DNA from: Gamarada debralockiae
Taxonomy: Eukaryota; Ascomycota; Leotiomycetes; Helotiales; Hyphodiscaceae
Assembly (NCBI GenBank): GCA_002803225.1
Contig: NXFV01001618.1
Coordinates: 1 to 64,000 of the forward strand
Direction: 5' to 3'
DNA length: 64,000 bases
A program made the translations under genes and the position numbers. Positions 32,976-44,705 of the stretch are shown in pieces (positions within the stretch are counted from its first letter, which is position 1; every line of letters begins with the position of its first letter). Below the pieces are notes generated by a model. It did no database searches. It was given only the letters and a program-made list of their open reading frames with translations, and had not been told where the DNA came from.

Positions 32976-33712
32976 AGGAAAAAGCGATTCAACGCAAGTC
33001 GTTTTGCGAAGCAAAAGCGCTGAGTTTGCGAGCCAAATATGAGATATAATCGGATAAAGCGACAAAGTCTTGATAAGGGTAGGTTAGGTCAAGGTAGTTT
33101 AGTGAGTACAGTGGATTTTGGGTTTTTTTTTTTTTTGAAAATAGCAACACAACATACGAGTAACGATATGATGAGATCAGCATAGTCTATAAATCACTGC
33201 TGAATATTTCGTCCTTCATTTACTACCTTTTACTTTCAGGCTTTCTGCAACTGTTTCTAAACAGGAGACTTCTTCTATTGCCTCAATTGCGCTCTCTCCT
33301 TTTCAACCAACCTCTCGTTTCTCAAATCGGCTGCGCGCTTCTTTACAGGGACCTTGTTTAAGCCAATTGTTCATAAATCATTGATCAATCTCTCTTTGTT
33401 GCTTTGAGTTATTAATGCAGTGTCCCTCATCCATTTCCACGTGCGTGTACTGTCCTACCAAACTCCTGAGAGAATTTTGTTCCTGCATGCTACTTGCGGT
33501 GACCGTGGTAGTCCTTGCGGCGCTTAGATAATAGAACCCCACGTACTTTATTCAGATTTTACGGAGTACAGTACGTGACACTCAAGCACCAAGGCTTGCG
33601 TCGACGATGAACCTTGTCGTGGGTCCCCAGCAGTACCGGCGTCTTCTACTAGGCGAAGCAGATCCCAGAGCTCACTTTCATAGACAGCAGCAGATCGGAA
33701 GAGGAAGAGATC
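32976..33712. other. Intergenic with poly-T
   Basis: About 740 bp. A T-run lies at about 33123-33136. No gene seen. A run GTACTTTATTCAGATTTTACGGAGTACAG around 33543 contains TACGGAGTAC, a palindrome-like motif often seen scattered in filamentous-fungal genomes. Confidence 0.4.
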
Positions 33713-34785
33713 ATGTCCCTCCTTCATTTTAACTTAACTGATTTAACTAGCCTCCAACGAGAGCTGAAGAATCTTCAGTGCAGACATTGGCGCCTCTCCA
33801 CCGATAACGACAAGTCCTCTCTAAACCCGCTCCGTCAGCTCGCTCAGGATTTTGAATCGTCGCGTGTCAGAGAACGAGGCCTAGAGAATTCCATTAGACT
33901 CGCAAAGGGACATCACGACATTGTGATTGTGTTGCGGGAGCTGACTGATGGTTCGCGCGATCGCCGATTCGATGAAATGGTTGCCATCTCCCCCACATAC
34001 ACCGGATTGACATCGTACTGCAGCGCTCAACCAGCGGACGCAGAACCTTGGAAAATAAAAGAGTCTTCGATGTGACGCCATTTAGGACTAGAAATTGGAG
34101 GGAGGGCCAGAATGAGCGTGACAGAAGAAGAGACGACGAGCGAGCGTACCGCGCATTCGAAGACATGATACGGCTTGCTCAGCTGGATGTCGTGCTTGTA
34201 TGCCAATGCCAAACAGCGGACGCCGACAACGAGATCGCTCAAAGACTCGCATCTTCAATCAACCGAGCTGGGAAGGTTGACATTGCGGACTTGTTCGTCA
34301 AACCGACCGTTATCTTTATGGATTTCACCCTTCCTACTTTATTAGAGCGACTCTGAAGCTGGAAAACGACGTTACGAGAGACGATGGAGATCAATCCCAA
34401 TCCAATCATCAGCAAACTCAAATCCTCCTACTGGACGGGCTCCTAGAGTTCGCATTTCTGACTGCAAACAATGCGGCTGTTGGGGGTTACATTAATAGTT
34501 TCATGGGCCTGGAAACCTTCGCAGATCTGCTCGACACGGGATATGCATTAGAGTAGGAACACACTCATCTGAAGAGGCATTTACCCAGGCTACCTATGAA
34601 TGGTCCGGTCATGAAGATATTGCTTCACCTAGTCTTATTTCGGAGCTAAGAGCTTGGATTCCCCGAACAGGTGGGTTTCATAAGCGTTGGACCTCTATCC
34701 CACTGATACTTCTTAAGGAAGACAGGAAGCGTCAAGCAATTGTAGATGCCGTGTCAAAGCTATATATCCCTGATCCAGGATCGTA
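33713..34785 (+). pseudogene. Broken open frames, probably one decayed gene
   Basis: Coding-like text runs on the plus strand but jumps frame: 33713-34075 (MSLLHFNLTDLTSLQREL...), then about 34012-34356 (...LENKRVFDVTPFRTRNWREG...FVKPTVIFMDFTLPTLL), about 34338-34556 (LENDVTRDDGD...LETFADLLDTGYALE) and about 34557-34785 (GTHSSEEAFTQATYEWSGHED...LYIPDPGS). I could not place introns that join all parts, so frameshifts are likely. The segment FVKPTVIFMDF faintly recalls the Walker B strand of SF1 helicases, but this is too weak to name it. Confidence 0.4.
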
Positions 34786-35645
34786 GATGACAGGCGCCCG
34801 TGGACTTAGAACTTAGACTTATGACTTGGAATCACTGGAGCATCCCTTCTGAGCAGCCAAGGTGCTGGAATCCGTTGGGAGTATTCACCCAGCGTCCACT
34901 GCCTTGAGACCGTTGCCACCTGTGGCCATCAAGATTCTAAAGCCGTCGAAGAAATCACAAAAGCGTTGCTCTCCAATTATGAATTAGCTATGCCATGGAT
35001 CATACCCTGGATCCGGATGTGGCCATCCGCAATTTTCTGCAATATCTTCCCATCATAGAACCTCACTCTCTTCGTCACCTCATTTGCCAGCCTTGCTATC
35101 TTCTTTCACTGTTCAGACGCAATTCAGCAATTATAAGCTGCCTCGTCAATTTTATCGAAGGAGAAAGTGAAAAGCATTTACAAAACCAGCCTTTCGTGTT
35201 ATTGTATCCACGTTGTTAAGACATTAATACTCGCCAGAACTCCTTTGCAGGTTAGAAAAATACAGTCTGCGCTCTTTGTATGGAAGAGGTGATAGAAATA
35301 ACATCAGTGAATACTGATGAGCTGTTCGGCGGAGCCCTTTATCCACTGGCTGAGCGCTTCGGAATCCTGGGATATTGGAATGATTGGCTTGGAACGAGAC
35401 ATCCGACCCAATACTGCAGGTGAGACCGTGGAGTATAGATCAACCTTCGGTCATCGATGTTTTGTGGCCCCGCCGATACCCATCTGGGATATTGGTTATA
35501 CAGGTCTTTCATCGGATTTAAGGTGACTAACGGACTTAAGTGCCGCATCCAGTCTCATTTGAGGCATTCTGTTAATAGCTTCGTCATTCCCTCATCATTC
35601 CCCTCACACGAAATCTCATCGCGGTCAAGAAAAATATCTTCCACC
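34786..35645. other. Intergenic, no gene seen
   Basis: About 860 bp with short frames only. The last 60 bp before 35646 form the leader of the dehydrogenase (CCACCATGG start context). Confidence 0.4.
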
Positions 35646-36475
35646 ATGGCATCTGACAAGAAGGTGGTCCTCATCACGGGTACGTCAACCGAAATCTCTT
35701 CGTTATCAAGAAGCTAACCAAAAACCACTTCGCAGGTGCCAACAGTGGCATCGGCCTCGAGACCGTCGTCAGCCTTGCTCAAGACTCGGCGGACTACCAC
35801 ATTCTTCTTTGCGCCCGTTCCTTGGAGAAAGGCAGCAATGCGCTGCACAAGATCAAGACCACCCACGCCGCCTCGCTGAAAAGCCCCATCTCGGTTCTCC
35901 AGCTTGACGTCACGAGCCGGGAATCAATCCATGCTGCCAAGGACGCCGTCGAGAAGACGTACGGCAAGCTGGACGTGCTGGTGAACAACGCGGCCGTCCT
36001 GATCATCCAGCCCATGGACCGACTCGAACTCCTCCGCGAGACCTTCGAGACCAACGTCTTTGGTCCCTGGATCCTGACCGAGGTCTTTGAGCCACTTCTC
36101 AAGAAGTCGGCCTCGCCTCTCGTCATCAACGTCTCCTCGGAACAGGGCTCCATCACCAAGAAGCTGGACTCGACAAACCCGGGCGCCGCGGCCCCCGGGG
36201 AGCACTACCGGGCTAGCAAGGCTGCCTTCAACATGATGACGGCATGCCAGAGATACTCGTACAAGGAGTGGGGCTGCAAGGTCTGCGCCTTCAACCCGGG
36301 TTTCTGCGTCACCAACCTCACGGGTGAGAAGGGCCGGCAGATGCGAATCGAGAGGGGTGCACGGCCCGCCAAAGACGCTGCTGATGCGCTGGTCGATGTC
36401 GTCTTGGGGAAGAGGGACGCTGATTTCGAGAAGAATGGAATGCTTCACCTAGATGGCGGGGTCCTGCCGTGGTAA
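35646..36475 (+). CDS. Short-chain dehydrogenase/reductase
   Basis: NAD(P)-dependent oxidoreductase of the SDR family. Exons 35646-35679 and 35736-36475 give 257 residues. Cofactor-binding motif TGANSGIG at residues 11-18 (the intron falls inside it), NNAA of the central strand, the catalytic Ser in VINVSSEQGS and the YRASK active-site Tyr/Lys pair, then FNPGFCVTNLTG. Substrate unknown. The start has an almost ideal Kozak context (CCACCATGG). Third codon positions are strikingly C/G-rich (for example GACGTGCTGGTGAACAACG), unlike the AT-rich surroundings, which suggests a different origin or recent arrival. It ends a few bases from a truncated deacetylase relic on the other strand. Confidence 0.9.
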
Positions 36476-36479
36476 AAAT

Positions 36480-37000
36480 GAGAACACCTCTTGCAAGGAG
36501 GGCCAGTCGTTGAGATGCCAGTTGCCAGGTACTTCGACGATGCTGCCAGGCTTGAGGGTTGATATAGGCTTCATCGAGGTTGGTGCTTCTTTTTTCATGT
36601 TGATCTCGTGCCATATCTCTTCTCCGTTGGCCACAAAATACATTTAAGAGTCCTGAGGTATGAAGGAATGGCCGTATTCCTGGCATTATGTAAGCGTGAA
36701 TGAGCAATCAGCAGATGGATTACAATACCGAATTCTTCTAGAAGCTTGATGCTACGTTTTGATTGTTCATGGGCTGGGGCTATCCATCCTTTTGGTTTCT
36801 TCCCAGTGATCGAGAACGTCCCTTTCTTGCTCGGTATTCATCGTGGAGGGTGATTCGTGAGTTTAACCATGGTGGCCACTGAACCAAGTCAGTAATTTGG
36901 CTTCCTTCGTGAATGAATGCGTACATTTGTGTCCCGCATCTTTATCTTTGGCCATTTGCCTTGGAAAGGGTTCGATGGTATGCGCACTATCTCATGTGTC
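36480..37000 (-). pseudogene. Truncated polysaccharide deacetylase relic (NodB-fold family)
   Basis: Reading the minus strand from about 37000 down: AHTIEPFPRQMAKDKDAGHK matches the GHSIETFPxQM...DAGHEIG block of fungal PuuE-like deacetylases; then EQERDVLDH, ITGKKPKGWIAPAHEQ, SIKLLEEFGI, a probable intron, EYGHSFIPQDS, a stop (TAA), MYFVANGEEIW, and LKPGSIVEVPGNWHLNDWPS. Frame jumps and the stop codon show decay; the catalytic histidine block appears eroded (GHKCTHSFTKE). The homology ceases at about 36485, right at the end of the GC-rich dehydrogenase, where the last third of the enzyme should follow. Confidence 0.65.
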
Positions 37001-38462
37001 ATTGACTCATCCACGAAGCCAAGGTGGGAAAACTGACGGAATGGAAATTAGGAAATCATCTACGCATGCGTCACCGAAGTTTGGATAGATGCTCATGCAG
37101 TATCTTAAACTGTCTTCCCAGATCTCTTCTTATATTTCGATTGTATGCCCATTTATTGGCAAACTGATCTCGAGTGTACGTGCGTAGCCTACCACCCTTC
37201 TGCGACCGTATTGCTACGCTGCCCGATAGCAGAAAACAGAGACGGCGAAGAGGGTTACGGTCGGATATGGAGTTGATGTGGATGCCATGAGTGGTTGGTC
37301 CATGATCTATCAACTTGCCAATCTTCCCCCAAAGCCCTCAGCCTGATCAGCAGACAGGATAGACACAATTGATGGACATCCCGCCCATTCAACTGATGAA
37401 TCCCGAGGGTTTATTTGGTGCGACCGTTGGCATTGACAGGGTCATGAAACTGTTTTCCAAGTATAATATCAAAGGTACAATTTAGCCCAGTGTGGACGTA
37501 AACAATTGGCTACTGGACACGACCAACCTGATCTTGCCGATAGGTTTGGAATGGAATAGCGGATGAAGCATCAGCTCTGGTGACCATAAAGGACCTCAAC
37601 AGGTTGCTACCCCTATGTTGAGATTAAGCAAATTTGCTGTGAAAGGGTTCGGCCACTGAGCGACTTCGCTACATTCAATCTTGAGTCAACGAACGATAGT
37701 AAAGGAGCAACAGAGCCTCATTCTGATGAGACTCGACTTGACAGCGGAGAGCTGAAGGAGAAAGGTCGAGCAAAAATTGGGCATTGACATGGGACTTCTC
37801 ACATGACCACAAGCTGGCATATCCTGCTGAAGAACCCCATCTTTCTCGCATTTCACTCCACGGAGTCTCCCGGTGAAATCTGTGATTGTGCATATGAATT
37901 TACTTCGTATCTCTGATCATAAAGAAGAAGGTCGGATGATATTTACTTGATCAGGAAGGAGGACAGAAGTCTATGCAGGGTTCTGGAGACGCTAGCCATG
38001 GGTTACTTGTCGACCGCTCAATTCGTAGAATCCAGTTTTCGCGCTGCGACGGTATATTGTTGTTTGCTTGTCCTTTTTGTTGGTTTCCGACAGTAATATT
38101 GTGCTGTGAAGATAAAAGATTTGGATACTAATATAGGGTGAGTCACCTTATACTGCCCTCTGAGTTCTTCAATTGTCTTCGGCACTGTTGAAGCGGAGGA
38201 ATGGTAGATCTTGGTTAGTGCGAAACCGCACCCGGCCATGCCCCGCTTCACGAGATCGACCTTCTAATGGCCGATGTCGTTATCAGCTCCCCACATCCAC
38301 CATTCCAGCCCTTGAACATCGATATGGGCGGTACTTGAATCTTAATTCTATATATTCCTGAAATTATGGCGAACTCGTGTAGCGAATATCAGTCCTCATG
38401 TTGTTCTATTTCATCCAGAGCCAATTGATAATTGTTCATCGAAGCTTTGTACAACTCTTATA
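37001..38462. other. Intergenic, degenerate sequence
   Basis: About 1.5 kb with no gene I can support. The minus-strand frame 37071-37313 might be a 5' piece of the deacetylase relic but shows no clear match. Confidence 0.35.
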
Positions 38463-40040
38463 ATGGCATGTTCGACAGATAATTGCACCATCCTGGATGG
38501 CCCTGAGACCAATGGAACATGGAATATTGCGAACTATGATCCCCATGCACCGGTGGAGCACTGGCACCACAGGATGGAAATTGCTACTATTTGCGTTACT
38601 AATTCTTTGACGTGTGAGTCTCAATCTAAACCCGATGATTCTAAATTATGCAACCTGGTTACCATGGTTGATATATATCTTTTTTATTGATAGGAATGAC
38701 GCATTCCTAACGTTAATTATAGTCATTGTGATTATTGTTAGGCTATGGTATAGACGGGTGAAGCTGAAGCGCTTTCGAGGTGATGATAAATGGATGGCGG
38801 TGGCTGGTGTACGTTGTACTGTATGGGTTGCGATCATTAGACTGACAAGAGTCAGTTCTTCCTGATCGGAACTACAGTTAGTCAGATCGGTACGAATGTC
38901 TATGGGGGTGGTCTGCACATGCAAAATGTTCCAGATTATTGGGCTAGATTGCATTGGTATGTAAGTTACAGGAACCCAATACCCACAAAACTTTTGTTGA
39001 CACGTGGTGTTAGTTTAGTATTGGCTGGGCTGGATATTATGTTGTCACTTCCTGCATCAAATTATCCGTCTGTTCCTGTTTCCTCGAGCTCCGTATGTGA
39101 CCAACCTTACTGAATACCTACCGAAATGGCCGAAAGTCTTGGCTACAAGCTGACACCTTTCCCAGTACCTCCTTATCTCAAGTCTCTAAGATATTGTGTC
39201 TTTGGACTTTGTTGTTTTATCGCCAGCCTGGGCATGGCAATGACTTTTTCATGGCTTTTTGAATGTACTCCGGTCCTGAGCAATTTTGTCTGGAGCATAC
39301 CCGCTACCTCGTGCGTTAATCATGACATGATGCGGTGGAGTAAGTGAAGTCACTCGTTGTCGATGAGAATTGATTATGCTGATGACGGGACTATAGTTTG
39401 GATTGGGCTGAGTATTGTGATTGACTTCATCCTCCTCCTAATACCGTTAGAATTTTTGAGGCGATTGAAGTTACAGGACCCGGAAAGGAGGATTCTAAAG
39501 ATGGTTTTTAGTGCTACTCTTCTTGGAACAGCTACATGGTAATGATTCCTTCACAAGGCTTTGAAAGCTGCTAACAACCCCCTAGCGCGTTGGAGATCTA
39601 TGGGGTATACGAAGACCGGATCGCCGAGTCTTTGGATTCCTACTATCATGAAGTGACTTGGATTATGCTCAACGACATCGAAATATTCATGTATGCAATT
39701 GGTGCATCCTTTCCAGGTTCGTAACTCATGCACGGATATCCGTAGATCACAGTTGACGCATATCATAGTTCTCTCTCGGTACCTTGTCTCAAGGAATTCT
39801 GGGACCAGAGTGCCGAATGAGAATTTCTCTTCGTGGGATCGCCATATGCCAAATTTCTTCCCAACGAATTTGCCTTTCACTAGAGGGCCCGAATCTGAAG
39901 CTTCTCATTCGAACCAGCCCTATGTACTCGACACATTCAAATCAGGAGACGAAAATCAACAGGACCATTGTATTTACGAAGTCAACCATGATGTTGGCGT
40001 CACATATCACAAGGCCGAGGGATCCCAAAGCACAAAATAG
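38463..40040 (+). CDS. Fungal rhodopsin-domain integral membrane protein (Pth11-related type)
   Basis: Seven-transmembrane protein of the fungal rhodopsin-like domain family. Eight exons: 38463-38611, 38694-38808, 38856-38960, 39014-39092, 39166-39339, 39397-39538, 39586-39716 and 39769-40040, in frame for 388 residues. Landmarks: helix 1 DAFLTLIIVIVIIVRLWYR, then the conserved acidic GDDKWM before helix 2, QNVPDYWARLHW, the helix 3 segment YYVVTSCIKLSVCSCFLEL, YCVFGLCCFIASLGMAMTF, IWIGLSIVIDFILLLIPLEFL and the NDIEIFMYAIGASFPVLSRYL helix. The tail is polar. Such proteins can act as surface sensors, but ligand and signalling role are unknown here. The donor of intron 1 (GTGTGA) is weaker than the rest and could be slightly misplaced. 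Confidence 0.8.
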
Positions 40041-40630
40041 ACGTCACTGATCGGTAAAAAGGCTAGAAAATGTGGATTAATACTCAAATTAATAACTTGC
40101 ACAGAAAGTAAGACTCAAACTCTACGTGATTGTCACTTGTCTATGTGACAGCCATTTGAGATGGTGGCTCTCAAGTCCTGGTTTTCAACCACAGTAGGTA
40201 TAAGCCGCAAATATGTGGCTATGTTAGGATCGAATGGCACAATAAGAGAACCTGAAACACAAATAAATTTTCAAGATTGGACCGCCACTAAGAATGAAAC
40301 TGGGGCTCTACTCTAGTAGCGTCGATGCCGCTTCAGGTACTTCTTGTTCGCTTGTCATAAATCCTTTGGGTTAGGACAATTGTCACATAAAAGAGTGTCC
40401 AAACCCGCTGAATTCGGCGACCACCGCACCTGAACATTGCGTCTAGCTGTAAAGTTGAAACAACTGGAGATGTCTCCTTCTGGTGCTGGACGAACTAGTA
40501 AAAGCTCTTGGAGGCAACATTATCATTGCTTGATCTGGCGACATATAGTCTTGTCTCAGCTCAAAAGAAGAAATTTAGAAAAGAGTTACAGAAACGTTCT
40601 TATAAGATACATATATGGTTGTATTGATTT
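40041..40630. other. Intergenic, no gene seen
   Basis: About 590 bp of AT-rich sequence between the receptor-like gene and a broken minus-strand frame. Confidence 0.4.
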
Positions 40631-41240
40631 CTAGATTGCTTTCTTCGATTCGCCCTTCCCTTCCCTAACTTTCTCCAAAAACTCCTTAACGGCCGCAGTG
40701 TAAACCACCAGCTCATAAGATTGATAACACTTCTTCATCCAACCCTTTATCCCCCACCAATCTTTCTCACCGCTCTTCTCAAACGCCAACCTATTCCTCT
40801 CTGATATCCATCCAATTACTAACTTCCGAAAAAACGCCACCGGTATATTCTTCCTCCTTGGATATCTCCTTCGCATAAATGCGTTCGTTCATCAATGCTG
40901 CTTCCCGGTCCATCGCCTCCTGATTCCCTATCAGACTTCCACCTAGTAGTAAACCCTCTAAGTATGCGATGCTACATGTAACTTTTGAATAACTGAGACA
41001 AGGGTAAAACATAAGGAACGAGGAAGTTCTCTCCTTCAATTCAATCAATGCCCTCAGCAACGTCGTTTCCTCCGCTGCACCAGCCTGATATCCACACCAA
41101 CCGGCAATTTGCGACCTGCAACTGATATATTTCTCTTCTTGGAATAATTTGCTTGATATGTCAGGCGGAGATGTTCCAATTCCGAATAAGAATCTTCGTG
41201 GCGGAATGCTTCTCTCATACCTTCGATCAATTCTGTGCAT
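40631..41240 (-). pseudogene. Unrecognised gene with an apparent frameshift
   Basis: Two overlapping minus-strand frames (40791-41240 and 40631-40876) look like one protein: PPRRFLFGIGTSPPDISSKL...LEGLLLGGSLIGNQEAMD...ISKEEEYTGG, then, in the next frame, FRKLVIGWISERNRLAFEKS...ELVVYTAAVKEFLEKVREG. The change of frame falls at a run of six T (minus strand, near 40830-40840), where one inserted base would explain it. The family is unknown to me; an unseen intron is the alternative. Composition is AT-rich and the region is otherwise barren. Confidence 0.4.
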
Positions 41241-43020
41241 CTAGGTATGAATCTGTTTATTTGTGACCTTGATCATCCAAAGCAAATCTGCCGATCCCAT
41301 CAGGCACAAACAACCTGCCCGCTATTCGTGATGCTGCTATGTCACCTAGTATTGTCTCAAACTGCGAAAGTACCATATCCCAATTCTTTAGATATAGGGT
41401 GTACTCTAGGTGGTGAAATAGAGGGATGTTATCGAGAAGACGCGTTTTGTGACTTTATGAGCTTCGTTGCAAACAAATAGAGTGGGAAAAGTGGGATCTC
41501 TCATTGGTAGCTAAGTTTATTTGCTTAGGGACACCAGAGATTTGGGTCATGCTTTACTTATAAGACGAGATATTGAAAATTCAGCTTCCATTTCCATTTC
41601 TCCTTGTGTGCGTCCGGATGAGAGCTTACTAACTTTGACAGATAGATTTCATTTATTTCTGCAAACCCTTTTCCCGGAATAATTCCAGAGATGTGGAATG
41701 ATCACATCCATATATTCGACCGTAATTCGTACCGAAGTTCTCCGAATCGGGTGAATGTGGTATGAGGACATGATAGACCGGTGCTGGGATGTTCATCGAA
41801 TGAGACATATCTGAGAATTCTGTGGATGGACTGGCGAGTTTTCGGACCGTTGTACTTGTAGAATGAAAGAAAGTTGAAGCCTAACATGAAAGTACAAATG
41901 AATTTGGTGAATAAGCTACTTCGTACGTACGTTAGTCTTGTTCAAAAACGAGGTGGAAGTAACTCGAGGGGACCGAAAGTATATATGTGCGCTTGTCACG
42001 TACCCATCAAAGTTCCCTACTCCAAACTCTACGATTACAGGTTGCCGGAACTATAAATTCAGGAGAGTTTTACTAGCTTTCATATCATAAATTCCCAGGA
42101 ATTAGCTCTAGACTTCGATATAACTGTAATTAGCAGAACATTATATCGCATTTCAAAGAGGAAATTGGAGTTCATGCTCAAATTTTGCTGCTTGCAGAAG
42201 CTCATATTGGGACTGTTGTGAAGGAAGCTTCTATGATTCTAGAAATTCTATGCAGTGAGGAACCCTGGTAGTTGTACCCCTGAAGCCCCTTCTTCAGGTC
42301 TAGAATGCCAAGTGAAAGTCTTAGTTGGAGAGTACTGACAAAACCTGTTTGGTACTCCTCCGAGCTTCTTGGGCCTGGAGTGGGACCCTGCCGAATTGCT
42401 GCTGTGCAACACAGAGAGGTGGCGTGTTGCTGGTCCCATGTCTTCGGATTATTCAATCTCATAATTCCTAGTATAACTCAAGCTGGTATGCAGTCTAAGC
42501 TTTCCCCTCTGGTAGATTGATTATCTATGGATACTTTCTCAAGACCTGAGAATTATTAATTCAGGAGTTCAGCACAATATTAGGCTCGAGATTGGATCTC
42601 AAGAAGTCTTGTGGCATTGCTGAATTCATTCTGTCTATCTCATACATTGGGTGAAGTAATCTTCGAAGAGGCAATGACTGGGCGTACTGACATCATGGCC
42701 TTCTGTTGGTAAAGAGCCTTTTCGAATCCATGGGCGCTTCAATGAATCCATTTTAATCTGTACAGGCGGGCTTTTAATACAACTCCTCTCTGAGAAACGC
42801 CCTAAGCAGTGCACTCCTTTTCTACTTATCGCTTAGCCTATATCCTACCTACAAATATCTATATCGTGTAGTCGGGTGTGTACGGAAATCGACGTCTTGA
42901 AGGCTGGGATTCGTCAGGCTTCCTGTCTGCAAATTTGAAAGCTGCCAAATAATCCTCGAGCAAATGGCGAAGTGCATTAACATTAATCTTCCAATAACAG
43001 TTATCTGACATGGTAGTCAA
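41241..43020. other. Intergenic, AT-rich, no gene seen
   Basis: About 1.8 kb. Only short frames without recognisable content on either strand. Confidence 0.4.
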
Positions 43021-43029
43021 AAAGAGCAC

Positions 43030-43066
43030 CTCTCTCTCTCTCCCTCTATCTCTCTCTGTTCTCTCC
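43030..43066 (+). repeat. (CT)n-rich microsatellite
   Basis: An imperfect TCTCTC tract (about 43030-43066) immediately before the AT-rich tandem array. Confidence 0.8.
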
Positions 43067-43080
43067 CCTTTTTTTTATAT

Positions 43081-43150
43081 TTTAAATTATTTTAAATTAT
43101 TTTAAATTATTTTAAATTATTTTAAATTATTTTAAATTATTTTAAATTAT
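43081..43150 (+). repeat. Tandem array, 10-mer TTTAAATTAT x 7
   Basis: Seven perfect consecutive copies of TTTAAATTAT, followed by T-rich low-complexity sequence to about 43205. Such perfection suggests recent slippage expansion. Confidence 0.95.
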
Positions 43151-44705
43151 TTTTTTTTTATTTTTTTTTATATTTATATTTATTTATTTTTTTATTTTTA
43201 TTTTTGGTTTGATGGGGATGGAAGTTAATTGAGTTGGTGTAGAGCTCCATTCGAATCGAATCAAACCCGAATTTAAATTGGGTTTGAAAAATAAATTCGA
43301 ATTAAACTTAGGTTTATTTGAATTTGAATATAAGTTCAGTTCGAATCTATTAGAACTTTTGCACGTGATTAAATTATGGTCAGTCTTTCTAATTTGCAAA
43401 GCGGTCAATTGTAAAGTTACAACTAGAAAACACCTATTTCAACTTATAAATATAAGGGCTTATATGAACTTTTGAATCAAATCAAACTTATCTTGAGAAA
43501 GTTAGTTGAAAATTCGAACTTTAAAATAAGCAAGTTCCAATTGATTCGATTCCTACGATTTTATGAAGTCGAATTCGTTTGCAAGTTCGAATGGAGATTT
43601 AGGTTGATGTCCATAAGGTGGAAGATAAGGAGCAAGGCGAGGCAAGTTACAAAAGTTGGAAAGGGAAGGAACTACAGAAAAGAAGGAGTAGGTGAGGGAG
43701 CACAAAAAATCGTGACGAAATAAGATTACGACAGGACTACCTGCCGCAAGAGCTGTTCCATGGATCTCGAATGTTGGTCTATAAAAGTGTCGGACGGCCC
43801 AGCATTCAGGGGAATATTGTTCCGTGTTCACAACTAAATAAAGTTTTCACACCTTTCGCCTTACTGTGTCAATGTTGCCAAATTCTTACCGAATCGGGAA
43901 TGCCGCCACGCTAAATGCTTTGTGGAACCACGGACTCTTGCTGCGCAAAGATTTAAACTTTAGGAGGGTGTGTGTCTGAGCGTACGGAATATGTGGGATT
44001 GTCTTTCAACAAGCAATTATAAGACATGAGTCCGACAAGTTGACAGGTCGTACGGTTCACTGTTCCAATTTCTTGGCTTTTATTGACTGATATCCCATAC
44101 TCTCGAGTAGTCTGGAGCTGCGCGATGTGTCACCGATAAATTGAGAAGATAAGAGCTCTCAAGAAGGACTAATGAATCCCTGGATCCCCTTTCTTCCCAT
44201 AAAAATCTGAGAAATTTTTATGAGATGCGGGGGCCCCAACCCCCCGCCATCGCAAGCTCCAGCGCGTGACAGTTAAGCGAGACAGTTCTGGCCCATACAC
44301 GCACGAATTTGTGTGTAGGGGTGGGTCGGGCCATCCGCAGGGCCAGGGAATCATTAGCTTCAAAAAGCACCGTGGTTGATCTCCCTAAATTTCAGTAACG
44401 TATCTGCGGCCCGATCGCTCGAGCAGTGGCACAAGTAACAAAGAAGGAAGGAGGTAGTAGTTCATCTCAGGATCAGCTCTAGCTCCTTCTGGATGTCTTC
44501 TATTATAATTGGTGAACCTGAGCCATGTGGGATGGGGAATAGATTCTGAGACGCACACTGGCATGGCTGATGCCTAGAAATATAGCACCAATCCGCTCTC
44601 TTGGTCATTGCGTGCGTATCCTTCCCTCCAAAATATTTGTTAAATATTAGTATCTTTTCAAGCACTGCGTACACTTTAATGATCTTCCACCAGTGTTGTC
44701 CCAAG
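43151..44705. other. AT-rich region with TTCGAA-type motifs; GC-rich patch
   Basis: From 43240 to about 43600 the sequence is crowded with ATTCGAA / TTTGAA / TTCGAATT variants, probably a degenerate repeat. A contrasting GC-rich patch at 44225-44345 (ATGCGGGGGCCCCAACCCCC...) stands out and may be an inserted fragment of unknown origin. No gene recognised. Confidence 0.4.

Noticed and set aside
31859..33065. Gly-rich and Leu/Ile-rich minus-strand frames opposite the proline-rich gene
   Set aside because: Their composition is the mirror image of the poly-Pro and Asp/Ser-rich coding sequence on the plus strand.
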